In this document: in pieces, positions 37,193 to 45,454 of the stretch | Numbering within the stretch: the first letter of the stretch is position 1 | How the letters are laid out: each line of letters opens with the position of its first letter | DNA from: JANNPJ01 sp965200525 | GTDB taxonomy: Bacteria; Actinomycetota; Actinomycetes; Actinomycetales; Kineosporiaceae | DNA: 64,000 nt | Assembly: GCA_965200525.1 (NCBI GenBank) | Contig: OZ241368.1 | Location: 1,054,001 to 1,118,000, forward strand | Direction of reading: 5' to 3' | Made by a program: the position numbers and the translations under genes | The notes under the pieces: generated by a model | What the model was told of the DNA's origin: nothing | Database searches by the model: none | The model's input: the letters and a program-made list of their open reading frames with translations, nothing else

Positions 37193-38878
37193 TCAGGCGT
37201 CGACCACGACCGGGATGATCATGGGGTTGCGCCGGTAGGTCTTGAACGCCCAGGTGCTGACCGTGCGGGTGATCAGCTGCTCGAGCTGGATCGGACCCCC
37301 GACACCGTCGGCCGCGGCCTGGGCCAGGGCCTTCTCGATCGCCGGGATGACCAGCTTGAACTCGGCCTCGTCGTGCACCAGGCCCCGGGTGATGAAGTCG
37401 GGCGCCTCGGCCAGCTGGCCGGTGTCGGCGTCCACGATCGCGACGACCGTGATCACGCCTTCCTCGGCCAGGGTCCGGCGGTCCTTCAGGGAGGCCTCGG
37501 TGGCCCCGCCGACGGTCATGCCGTCGACATAGACGTATCCGGCCGCGACCTTGCCGGTGATCTTGGCCTGCCCGTTGATCAGGTCGACGACCACGCCGTC
37601 GTCCGCGATCACGACGTTCTTGGCCGGGACGCCGGTGGCGATGGCCAGGTCGGCGTTGGCCTTGAGGTGGCGCCACTCGCCGTGCACCGGCATGACGTTC
37701 TTCGGCTTGATGATGTTGTAGCAGTACACCAGCTCGCCGGCGCTGGCGTGGCCGGAGACGTGCACCTTGGCGTTGCCCTTGTGGACGACGTTGGCGCCGT
37801 ACCGGGTCAGGCTGTTGATCACCCGGTAGATGGCGTTCTCGTTGCCCGGGATCAGCGAGCTGGCCAGCAGCACGGTGTCGCCCTCGCCGATCCGGATCAC
37901 GTGGTCGCGGTTGGCCATCCGGGACAGTGCGGCCATCGGCTCGCCCTGCGACCCGGTGCAGATCAGGGCCACCTTGTTGTCGGGCAGCTTCTCCAGCGCC
38001 CGCATGTCCACGACCAGGCCGGACGGGATCTTCAGGTAGCCCAGGTCGCCGGCGATCTTCATGTTCCGGACCATCGACCGGCCGACGAAAGCCACCTTGC
38101 GGCCGTGCTGCTGGGCGGCGTCCAGGACCTGCTGGATCCGGTGCACGTGGCTGGCGAAACTGGAGACGATGATTCGCCGCGGAGCGGTCCGGAACACCTT
38201 CTCGATCGCCGGGGTGAGCTCGCGCTCGGAAGTGGTGAACCCGGGCACCTCGGCATTGGTGGAGTCGGCCATGAACAGGTCGACCCCTTCCTCGCCGAGC
38301 CGGGAGAAGGCGCGCAGGTCGGTGATCCGGTTGTCCAGCGGGAACTGGTCCATCTTGAAGTCGCCGGTGTGCAGCACCAGGCCGGCCCGGGTGCGGATGG
38401 CGACGGCCAGGCTGTCCGGGATCGAGTGGTTAACCGCGATGAACTCGCAGTCGAACGGGCCGAAGCTGCGCCGGTCACCCTCGGAGACCGGGTTGGCCTT
38501 GGGCGTGATCCGGTGCTCCTTCAGCTTGGCCTCGAGAAAGGCCAGGGTCAGCTTGGAGCCGACGATCGGGATGTCGGCCCGCTCGCGCAGCAGGTACGGG
38601 ATGCCACCGATGTGGTCCTCGTGACCGTGGGTGAGCACGATGGCGACCACGTGCTGGAGCCGGTCGCGGATCCAGGTGAAGTCGGGCAGGATCACGTCGA
38701 CCCCGGGCTGGGTCTCCTCGGGGAACAGCACCCCGCAGTCGACGATCAGCAGCTTGCCGGCGTGCTCGAAGACGGTCATGTTGCGACCGATCTCACCGAG
38801 CCCGCCGAGGCCCACCACCCGCAGGCCGTTTCTCGGCAGTGCGGGCGGGGCGCCCAGTTCGGGGTGCGGATGACTCAT
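37193..38878 (-). CDS. rnj: Ribonuclease J
   Basis: Metallo-beta-lactamase/beta-CASP ribonuclease of 561 residues with endo- and 5'-exonuclease activity in mRNA and rRNA processing. The zinc motif HGHEDHIGG is preceded by VDCGVLFPEE; later motifs include VNHSIPDSLA, HTGDFKMD, MADSTNAE and VSGHASAGEL. The ATG is preceded by AAGGAG. In many actinobacteria it follows dapA; no dapA is present here. Confidence 0.96.
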   Translation of the reverse strand: MSHPHPELGAPPALPRNGLRVVGLGGLGEIGRNMTVFEHAGKLLIVDCGVLFPEETQPGVDVILPDFTWIRDRLQHVVAIVLTHGHEDHIGGIPYLLRERADIPIVGSKLTLAFLEAKLKEHRITPKANPVSEGDRRSFGPFDCEFIAVNHSIPDSLAVAIRTRAGLVLHTGDFKMDQFPLDNRITDLRAFSRLGEEGVDLFMADSTNAEVPGFTTSERELTPAIEKVFRTAPRRIIVSSFASHVHRIQQVLDAAQQHGRKVAFVGRSMVRNMKIAGDLGYLKIPSGLVVDMRALEKLPDNKVALICTGSQGEPMAALSRMANRDHVIRIGEGDTVLLASSLIPGNENAIYRVINSLTRYGANVVHKGNAKVHVSGHASAGELVYCYNIIKPKNVMPVHGEWRHLKANADLAIATGVPAKNVVIADDGVVVDLINGQAKITGKVAAGYVYVDGMTVGGATEASLKDRRTLAEEGVITVVAIVDADTGQLAEAPDFITRGLVHDEAEFKLVIPAIEKALAQAAADGVGGPIQLEQLITRTVSTWAFKTYRRNPMIIPVVVDA

Positions 38879-39230
38879 TCAATGCTCCTTGGAACGTCGG
38901 CCCGGTACCACGCTGTTGCCTGTGGTGGCACCGTCCGACCATGCGGAAGGGATTCGTCAGCAGCGCGCTCTCACGCTGCGGCACAGCGCAGTCGCGCCAG
39001 GTGACCGCGAGCGTGACGTGTCGTTCAGGTGACCGCCGACGGGTCAGATCTACCTCCGGGCGGTCCAACTTCAACGATTGTAGGTGGCTACGGCCCCCGG
39101 AATACACCAGAGCACCCGCGCGCCGCCGCCGGCCTGACTTCGGACGACCGCAAAGGAGGAACAACGACCGCCCGGACCCGGTCCGGCCCGGCTCGCCGCC
39201 GTTGCTCCTCCGTTGCGGTCGGCCGGAGTC
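38879..39230 (-). promoter_or_regulatory. Long leader and candidate promoter of rnj
   Basis: No gene is supported here. On the minus strand TACAAT (39082-39077) is a good -10 match without a clear -35, which would give a leader of about 190 bases for rnj. RNase J and E genes often have long leaders used for autoregulation; that is inference. Confidence 0.35.
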
Positions 39231-39231
39231 G

Positions 39232-39269
39232 CCGAAGGCCGGCCCGGAAGATTCCGGACCGGCCTTCGG
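39232..39269 (-). terminator. Strong hairpin after the beta-helix gene
   Basis: CCGAAGGCCGGcCCGGAA pairs with TTCCGGaCCGGCCTTCGG: 17 of 18 positions match, with a 2-base centre. It lies about 80 bases past the stop of the GH55-like gene and probably ends its transcript before the rnj promoter. Confidence 0.75.
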
Positions 39270-39270
39270 G

Positions 39271-39320
39271 CTGGTCAGTACTGGTCAGGGCTGGTCAGTG
39301 CTGGTCAGTCCGTGCTGGTC
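39271..39320. repeat. 10-bp tandem repeat CTGGTCAGNN
   Basis: Four contiguous copies (CTGGTCAGTA, CTGGTCAGGG, CTGGTCAGTG, CTGGTCAGTC) at 39271-39310 and a fifth half copy at 39315. It lies between the stop of the GH55-like gene and its terminator hairpin. The 10-base period equals one DNA helical turn. Confidence 0.85.
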
Positions 39321-39351
39321 AATGCGGCCCGATGCGGGTCGCCGGGCCGGT

Positions 39352-41172
39352 TCAGGCCGTCGGGTACTCCTTGACGTAGCTGGTGCCGAAGACGCCGATC
39401 TCGGGCACCCCGGCCTCGTTGATCGTGTGCTCGATGCCGCCGCTGCCGTTCAGGAACACGGTGACGGCGTCGTGGAACTTCACGGTCGAGCGCTTGGGCA
39501 CCTCGATCGCGCGGTCCTCGCGGATGTCCACGTTCTGGTTGAAGAAGGCGTAGACCCCCAGACCCCAGGCCTCGTGGGTGCGGACCGAGTTGGCCACCTT
39601 GTACGAGGCCCAGCCCTTGCCGGTCGGGCTGTTCCAGGCGGCCTGGCTCGGCGGGTCGTAGGGCAGTTCGCTCTGGTAGAAGATCGTCCGGCCGCGCTCG
39701 CCGTTCCAGATCACCTGGTACTTCTGGTAGTGCTCGACGAACAGCCCGTAGGCGATGACGTCGTCACCGTTCACGATCAGGCCGGTGTCGGCGGTGTTCA
39801 CGGTCCAGCCGACGCCGGTGCCGTGGTCGGCCCGCCACGACCAGATGTTGTCCAGGATGACGTCGTCGCTGTTGATCACGATCGCCGTCCTGGTCTTGCC
39901 CGCGAACGGGCCACCGATCCGGATGAACACGTCCTGCAGCGAGGTCGGGTTGTGCTTGTGGTCGAACGGGCTGAGCCGGGAGCCGACCTCGATCAGCACG
40001 CTGGACTCCTTGGCCCCGGCGTCGACCAGCACCCCGGCGACCCGGACGCCGTCGACGTCGGCGATCTGCAGCGCCGCCGTGCCCCTGGTCGGGACCAGGC
40101 TGGGCATGCCCAGGCCGAGAATCACGGTGTTCTTCCGGAGCACGACCAGCGGCCGGTCCAGGTTGTAGACGCCGGGGGTCAGGATCAGGTCCTTGCCCAG
40201 CAGCAGGGCCAGGTTGATCTTGGTGGCGCTGTCGCTCGGCTTGGCGATGTAGAAGTCGCTGATAGGCCGGGAGGAGCCGACCTCGGTCTTGCCCGCGCCC
40301 CAGGTGATGCCCGAGCTGTCGCGCCGCAGGCCCGGGACGAACACCCGGTACTTGCCGGCCGAGTCGACGTACAGGTAGGGCTTCTCCCGGACGACCGGGC
40401 TGGTCGGCAGCACCGTGTACGGGTTGGTCGGGTAGTCCGGGGTCGGCACGGCCCCGGTGACACCGGAGAACACCTGGTTCCAGACGCCGTTGGTCCAGAT
40501 GTCGCCGAGGTCGCTGTCCCGGGTGATCCACTGCTGCTGCGAGCCGTTGATCGTGATGCCGTCGATCTTGCAGTCGGCCAGGTAGCCGCCGCTGGAGAAC
40601 CCGCCGTTGCCGGGCTCCAGCCAGGCGATGCCCTTGATGTGCACCCGGCGCATCGGCGCGGCTTGCGACACCGCCCACTGGTTGGACCAGTCGGTCGGGG
40701 TGACGGCCAGGTTCTCGGCCGAGCGCCAGAAGTTCTCCAGGGCCGAGATGCCGGCGGCGGAGCTCGGGTCGGGCTGGCCCTCCACCCGCACGCCACCGGT
40801 GATGTCGGTGTCGTCCGGCGACGCGCCGAGGCCGGCCACGGTGGTGTAGTAGCCGAGCTTGGCCACGAAGTTGTACTTGCCCGGCTTGAGCAGGACGGCG
40901 TACCGCTCGGTGCCGAACTGGTTGCCGGCCTGAGCGGTGTAGAGCTCGTCGAACTTGGCCTGGATGGTGGCCGCCGGCGTCGTCGGGTCGTAGACGAAGA
41001 CGTTGGGGCCGAAGTCGGGGCCGGCCGGGGCGGCTTCGGCCAGGCCGGCGCCGCCCACCACCCCTCCGGCGGCCACGGTCGCGGCGGTGGCGGAGAGTGC
41101 GAGAAGGCGACGGCGGGAAATGCTGCCAGCCGGAGATTCAGCTTCTGGCGCGCCGTGGTCACGGACGGTCAT
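39352..41172 (-). CDS. Tat-exported beta-helix protein, GH55-like (probable exo-beta-1,3-glucanase)
   Basis: About 606 residues. The N-terminus has a Tat signal (SRRRLLALSATAATVAAGG) and AEAAPAGPDFGPNVFVYDP after cleavage. The body shows two parallel beta-helix halves, with GLGMPSLVPTRG, NIWSWRADHGTGVGW, NTADTGLIVNGDDV and FYQSELPYDPPSQAAW. This pattern matches actinobacterial proteins often named adenylyl cyclase or coagulation-factor-like; as I recall, a characterised one is a GH55 laminarinase. The Glu residues in QSELPYD and THEAWG are candidate catalytic residues. Start: ATG at 41172 with CAGGG upstream; TTG at 41187 is less likely. Confidence 0.65.
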   Translation of the reverse strand: MTVRDHGAPEAESPAGSISRRRLLALSATAATVAAGGVVGGAGLAEAAPAGPDFGPNVFVYDPTTPAATIQAKFDELYTAQAGNQFGTERYAVLLKPGKYNFVAKLGYYTTVAGLGASPDDTDITGGVRVEGQPDPSSAAGISALENFWRSAENLAVTPTDWSNQWAVSQAAPMRRVHIKGIAWLEPGNGGFSSGGYLADCKIDGITINGSQQQWITRDSDLGDIWTNGVWNQVFSGVTGAVPTPDYPTNPYTVLPTSPVVREKPYLYVDSAGKYRVFVPGLRRDSSGITWGAGKTEVGSSRPISDFYIAKPSDSATKINLALLLGKDLILTPGVYNLDRPLVVLRKNTVILGLGMPSLVPTRGTAALQIADVDGVRVAGVLVDAGAKESSVLIEVGSRLSPFDHKHNPTSLQDVFIRIGGPFAGKTRTAIVINSDDVILDNIWSWRADHGTGVGWTVNTADTGLIVNGDDVIAYGLFVEHYQKYQVIWNGERGRTIFYQSELPYDPPSQAAWNSPTGKGWASYKVANSVRTHEAWGLGVYAFFNQNVDIREDRAIEVPKRSTVKFHDAVTVFLNGSGGIEHTINEAGVPEIGVFGTSYVKEYPTA

Positions 41173-41651
41173 CGTCGACCCTGCCAATCAAGGACAGCGG
41201 CCAGCCGGACCCCACCGGCCAGACAGAGAGCGCTCTCTGGTCGCGATGAAAGCCGGTCAAGCCGTAGCTAAAGGATTGAGGTGTTTCTACCCTGTTAAGA
41301 GCACCCCGCGCCAGAGCGTCGTCCGAAATTGTTGATCGAAGCCTTAAAACTGCAGGTCAATTAGTCGATGCATCGAGCCGGGACGGCGTCCGGGCCGGAT
41401 CCTGAGACGGCGCCGCGGCCACTGGGTGGCAAATCGGGCCGAGGCCGACGGCGGCCGACGATCATGGATTCGGGCGCACCCGTGCAGATTGCGGCCAAAG
41501 TGACCGACTGTGAGTAGGTGCCCAGTTCTCAGGGCGCGATGACGGTGGCCGAGAAGATCCGGTACACCATTGCCCAGCTGCGGCTCCCCTCCCCCGCCGA
41601 CCTTCCCCGACGCCCAGACGACACCGGGCAGGCCGGGCCGGCCTCTCGACC
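41173..41651 (-). promoter_or_regulatory. Control region of the GH55-like gene
   Basis: Some 480 bases without a supported gene. A perfect 16-base palindrome CAGAGAGCGCTCTCTG (41224-41239) lies 52 bases upstream of the start codon; it resembles operators of LacI/CebR-type regulators (GAGCGCTC core). A second perfect palindrome TCGATGCATCGA lies at 41365-41376. A minus-strand TTGACC (41260-41255) could be a -35, but no matching -10 is clear. Confidence 0.6.
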
Positions 41652-43769
41652 TCAGGCCCGGGGCGCCTTGAGCTTCTCGGCCAGCAGCGGGGCGAGCAGC
41701 TTGGAGTAGACCGTGGAGATGTGGCTCTCGTCCTTGTAGACCAGGATGTTGCCGATCACCACCGGGCAGATCTTCAGCGCGCAGAACCACGGCAGCGGGT
41801 CGACCACGGTCGCGCCGGCCTTCTCGGCGGCGTTGGCCATCGATCCGCGCCGGTCCGGCTTCTGGGCGAACTTGGTCGTCTGGGCACAACTGCTCTGCAC
41901 ACTGCGCGGGTGGGCGGCGACGCAGTCGGGCACGTCGGTCTTCGGCCACGGCGTGTCGTCGAGGAAGACCACCCGGGTACCCCGCTGGGTGAGCCGGTTC
42001 GTCGTCCGGGTCCAGGCATCGGTCCAGATCGAGTCCTGGCTGCCCTTGCGCCCGAGCGCGTTTCCGCCGTCGGCGTTGGACGAGGTGACGATCACGGCCG
42101 GGTGCAGGGCGTGGATCCGGCTCAGCGCCCGATTGCGCCAGGTCACGCACTCGTTGTAGGCCCGCTGCACCGGCGGCAGGTAGATCTTCACGTCGGCCGC
42201 GCTGCAGGCGCCCTTGGTGAACACGGCCAGCCGCCAGTGCCGCTGCTTGGCGATCGCGTTCAGCGCTGGGAACCACTGGGCCGCGTGCGAGTCGCCGAAC
42301 AGCACCATCACGGTGGACGACGCGGCGTCACCGAACCGCTCGCAGTGGGCCGGCGTCGTCAGGCCCTCGAACGGCAGGTGGCAACCGTCGGTGTAGATCA
42401 CCGGGTCGTTCTTGGCCGCCGACTTCAGGGACGGCTTGAGGTTGCGGGGCAGGTTCTGCGCGGTCGAGGCGGCCTGGATCTTCTTCGACAGGGCCAGGGT
42501 CCGGGCCGAGCCGTGACCGGACAGGGCCACGTCGGCCACGCTGCCCACGCCGAGGCCGAGCCGGGGCGGCAGCACCGGCAGCACCAGGGCCACGACGACG
42601 ACCACCGCGGTCAGCACCAGCCCGAAGGCCGCGGCGTACAGCGGCTGGGCCCGCAGCACCGGGTGATCGCGCAACGGCCGCTCGACGAAGTGGTACGAGA
42701 CCGCGGCGAAGCCGAAGGCGACGGCCACGGCGATCAGCTTCTGCTCGACCCCGAAGTGCCGGACGACGACGTAGGGCGCGATCATCAGGACCGGCCAGTG
42801 CCAGAGGTACCAGGAGTACGACCGGGCCCCGATCGCCCGCATCACCGAGTACCCGAGCAGGGTGCCGGGCTCGGCACAGCCGGCCGCGATCACGGCCATC
42901 GCCCCGGCCACCGGCAGAGCCGCGTGATATCCCGGGAACGGCGTCGTCTCGTCGAACCGGTAGGCGCTGACCAGGATCGCGGCGATCCCGAGCCAGCGCA
43001 GCGGGATGGCCACCGGCACCGGCATCGCGGTCATGACGCCGGCCGCCAGCGCGATCAACGCCCCGGCGCCGAGCTCCCAGACCCGGGTCGGCGCGCCGAA
43101 GTAGGCCCAGGTCGCCGACTGGCCGGTGTAGTGGATCGACCAGGCCAGCGAACCGGCCGTGATCAGGGCGACCGCCGCGGTGAGGGCCGCCCGGCTCCGG
43201 ATCAGGACCAGGGTCACCACCACCAGCAGCGGGACGACCAGGTAGAACTGCTCCTCCACGGCCAGCGACCAGAAGTGCTGCAACGGGGACGGCGACCGGG
43301 TGGCGGTCCGGTAATCGGTGCCGAGCGCGGCCAGTCGGTAGTTGATCACGTAGCCGCTGGCGGCCAGGGCGTCCCGGGTGATCCCGTGCAACCGGGTGAC
43401 CGGCAGCCAGTACCAGGTGGCCGCCATCGTCGAGACGATCACCAGGCCGGCCGCGGGGAGCAGCCGCAGCACCCGGCGGCCGTAGAACCGGCCGACCGAC
43501 AGCCGCCCGGTGAGGGCGACCTCGCGAATCAGGTGCGAGGTGATGATGAAGCCGGAGATCACGAAGAAGACGTCGACCCCGACATATCCGCCGGTCACCG
43601 TCGAGATTCCGCAGTGGTACAGCACGACCAGCAGGATGGCGACGGCCCGCAGACCCTCGATGTCGGGCCGGAACCCGGGTCTGGTCCCGGACCGGGCGTC
43701 CCGAGGCGCGTCACCGACGATCGCCGTGGTCACAGTCGTTTCGCCGCGTGCGGCCAGTGTGCTGCTCAC
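41652..43769 (-). CDS. OafA/YrhL-type membrane acyltransferase with SGNH domain
   Basis: A 705-residue protein. An acyltransferase-3 domain with about ten or eleven membrane helices (about 30-400) begins with RPDIEGLRAVAILLVVLYHCG and FFVISGFIITSHL. It is followed by an extracytoplasmic SGNH hydrolase-like domain with VLFGDSHAAQWFPAL (Ser block) and DESHIS (Asp/His block). Such fusions O-acetylate peptidoglycan, polysaccharide or glycolipid. The substrate is unknown; the place beside glucan genes may be chance. The GTG start lacks a good ribosome site; a second GTG (VTTAIVGDA) is possible. Confidence 0.88.
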   Translation of the reverse strand: MSSTLAARGETTVTTAIVGDAPRDARSGTRPGFRPDIEGLRAVAILLVVLYHCGISTVTGGYVGVDVFFVISGFIITSHLIREVALTGRLSVGRFYGRRVLRLLPAAGLVIVSTMAATWYWLPVTRLHGITRDALAASGYVINYRLAALGTDYRTATRSPSPLQHFWSLAVEEQFYLVVPLLVVVTLVLIRSRAALTAAVALITAGSLAWSIHYTGQSATWAYFGAPTRVWELGAGALIALAAGVMTAMPVPVAIPLRWLGIAAILVSAYRFDETTPFPGYHAALPVAGAMAVIAAGCAEPGTLLGYSVMRAIGARSYSWYLWHWPVLMIAPYVVVRHFGVEQKLIAVAVAFGFAAVSYHFVERPLRDHPVLRAQPLYAAAFGLVLTAVVVVVALVLPVLPPRLGLGVGSVADVALSGHGSARTLALSKKIQAASTAQNLPRNLKPSLKSAAKNDPVIYTDGCHLPFEGLTTPAHCERFGDAASSTVMVLFGDSHAAQWFPALNAIAKQRHWRLAVFTKGACSAADVKIYLPPVQRAYNECVTWRNRALSRIHALHPAVIVTSSNADGGNALGRKGSQDSIWTDAWTRTTNRLTQRGTRVVFLDDTPWPKTDVPDCVAAHPRSVQSSCAQTTKFAQKPDRRGSMANAAEKAGATVVDPLPWFCALKICPVVIGNILVYKDESHISTVYSKLLAPLLAEKLKAPRA

Positions 43770-43842
43770 GGGGACTTATCGACGGTTGGAGGGCGGTCCT
43801 GAGCCCCAACCATCGAGTAGGAAATACCGGTGCCCACGCGGT

Positions 43843-43856
43843 GCGGAGCGCTCCCA
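43843..43856. promoter_or_regulatory. LacI/CebR-like operator upstream of lacI and acyltransferase
   Basis: GCGGAGCGCTCCCA matches the CebR-type palindrome TGGGAGCGCTCCCA at 12 of 14 positions. It lies between the divergent acyltransferase and LacI genes, 103 bases before the LacI start. Confidence 0.5.
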
Positions 43857-43911
43857 CGACCCTCGCGTTGACCTGCGGCTGCGAACAACCGGCGCTCGAA
43901 CCGAAGAATCA

Positions 43912-43958
43912 GCCGCAAGGACCGCAAGCGGCTTGCAGAACGGGCGTATGATCACGTC
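43912..43958 (+). promoter_or_regulatory. Leaderless lacI promoter with CTTGCAG-type operator
   Basis: TATGAT (43947-43952) stands six bases before the lacI ATG, a near-ideal leaderless promoter. Just upstream CCGCAAG occurs twice, and GCAAG-cgg-CTTGC (43925-43937) forms an inverted repeat ending in CTTGCAG, the heptamer known from Streptomyces alpha-amylase/maltose operators. It covers the promoter spacer, which suggests autorepression. Confidence 0.65.
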
Positions 43959-44966
43959 ATGACACGACGTCTCGCCGAGGTGGCCAAGAAGGTCGGAGTC
44001 AGCGAGGCCACCGTCAGCCGCGTGCTGAACGGGCGGCCCGGCGTCTCCGAGGCGACCCGCCGCTCCGTGCTCACCGCGCTGGACGTGCTCGGTTATGAGC
44101 GCCCCACCCAGTTGCGCGGCGACCGGGCCCGGCTGGTCGGCCTGATCCTGCCCGAACTGCAGAACCCGATCTTCCCGGCCTTCGCCGAGGTGGTCGCGGG
44201 CGGCATCGTGCACCGGGGTCTGACCCCGGTGCTGTGCACCTGCACCGCCGGGGGCATGACCGAACCGGCCTACGTCGAGATGCTGCTGCAGAAGCAGGTC
44301 TCGGGCGTGGTCTTCTTCGGCGGCACCCAGGCCGAGGCCGACGCCCCGCACGACCATTTCGCCCAGCTGCACAAGCGTGGCGTACCGGTGGTGCTGCTGA
44401 ACGCCTCAGTCGAGCGGCTCGGCTTCCCGACCGTCTCCACCGACGACACCGCCGCCGTCGAGCTGGCCTTCGCCCACTTGCGCTCACTCGGCCACACCCG
44501 GATCGGCATGGTCCTCGGCCCGCCCGACCACGTGCCGTCCCGGCGTAAGTACGACGCTTTTCTCAGGCTGGCGAAATCCGCCGGTCTGTCGGTCGAGGCC
44601 GCGGTGGAGCACTCCATGTTCACCGTCGAGGGCGGCCAGCTGGCCACCTCACTGCTGCTGGAGCGCGGACTGACCGCGGCCATCTTCGCCAGCGACATGC
44701 TGGCCCTGGGCGGGGTCAAGGCCGCTCGCCGGGCCGGGCTGAACGTGCCGACCGACTTCTCGGTGATCGGCTTCGACGACTCGTTCCTGATGAACTGCAC
44801 CGACCCGCCGCTGAGCACGGTCCGGCAGCCGATCGAGTCGATGGGCCGGGCCGCGCTGACCCTGCTGATCAACCAGATCGAGGGGGGCCTGTCGCCGGCC
44901 CGCGAGCTGCTGTTCGAGCCCGAACTCGTGGTCCGTGCCTCCACCGGCGCCGCCCCCCGCAAGTAG
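43959..44966 (+). CDS. LacI-family transcriptional regulator of the glucan locus
   Basis: A repressor of 335 residues. The N-terminal LacI helix-turn-helix reads LAEVAKKVGVSEATVSRVLNG; the hinge and periplasmic-binding-protein-like effector domain follow, with the dimer core and IFASDMLALGGVKAARRAG and VIGFDDSFL. It is close to sugar-operon repressors of the MalR type by place and by the CTTGCAG boxes. It is divergent from the acyltransferase and upstream of the GH13-ABC-GH87 operon, its most likely target; the ligand is probably a glucan oligosaccharide. Confidence 0.93.
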   Translation: MTRRLAEVAKKVGVSEATVSRVLNGRPGVSEATRRSVLTALDVLGYERPTQLRGDRARLVGLILPELQNPIFPAFAEVVAGGIVHRGLTPVLCTCTAGGMTEPAYVEMLLQKQVSGVVFFGGTQAEADAPHDHFAQLHKRGVPVVLLNASVERLGFPTVSTDDTAAVELAFAHLRSLGHTRIGMVLGPPDHVPSRRKYDAFLRLAKSAGLSVEAAVEHSMFTVEGGQLATSLLLERGLTAAIFASDMLALGGVKAARRAGLNVPTDFSVIGFDDSFLMNCTDPPLSTVRQPIESMGRAALTLLINQIEGGLSPARELLFEPELVVRASTGAAPRK

Positions 44967-45039
44967 CCGCCCCGGCCCCGCTCACGGGGATCAGCGCTAA
45001 CGGGGGTCACGTTCGGTTCGTGCGTCATCCGGTCGCAAA

Positions 45040-45331
45040 CTTGCAGGAGGCCGGTCATGGGACATCCCTCAACTCCGGTCAACGGGTTCGAACCGGACCT
45101 CTTGACCCCACGAGTCGTGTAACCCAGGCGGCCATCGCTCGGCCTGGTCGATCAAAATCACCGAGTTCTGGGTGCCGTCTGCACACCCCGAATGCTAGTT
45201 TAGCGCTCAACGCCACCGGTAAATCAGTCGTGAGTGTGATCGATTCCACTCAAGGTCGGAGGATCCAGCATGCTGTGCCTGATCAAGCGGTATAAATCGA
45301 AATCCTGCAAAGATCGGTCGAAGTCTTGCAA
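45040..45331 (+). promoter_or_regulatory. Operator-rich promoter region of the glucosidase operon
   Basis: Within the 488-base gap 44967-45454, which has no supported gene, are: GCAAacTTGC with CTTGCAG at 45035-45046; an interrupted palindrome TGAGTG...ATCGAT...CACTCA at 45231-45252; a -10-like TATAAA at 45291-45296; and, just downstream of it, CTGCAAAG (45305-45312) facing CTTGCAA (45325-45331). Sites just past a -10 are placed to block transcription, as expected for a LacI repressor. Confidence 0.55.
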
Positions 45332-45454
45332 CGACGATCCTCGGCGGACTACCTTAAATCCGCCTCCACCGCTCGTTGAGAGCGGCCGGAAACACCGTTC
45401 CCCGACCACCGGGACCAGATCATCGGTCCCCTGCTACCAGGAGGTAGGCGCCTC

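Noticed and set aside
41344..42276. Minus-strand frame overlapping the end of the acyltransferase gene
   Set aside because: It is an off-frame reading of the SGNH domain region, Arg/Gly-rich and without motifs.
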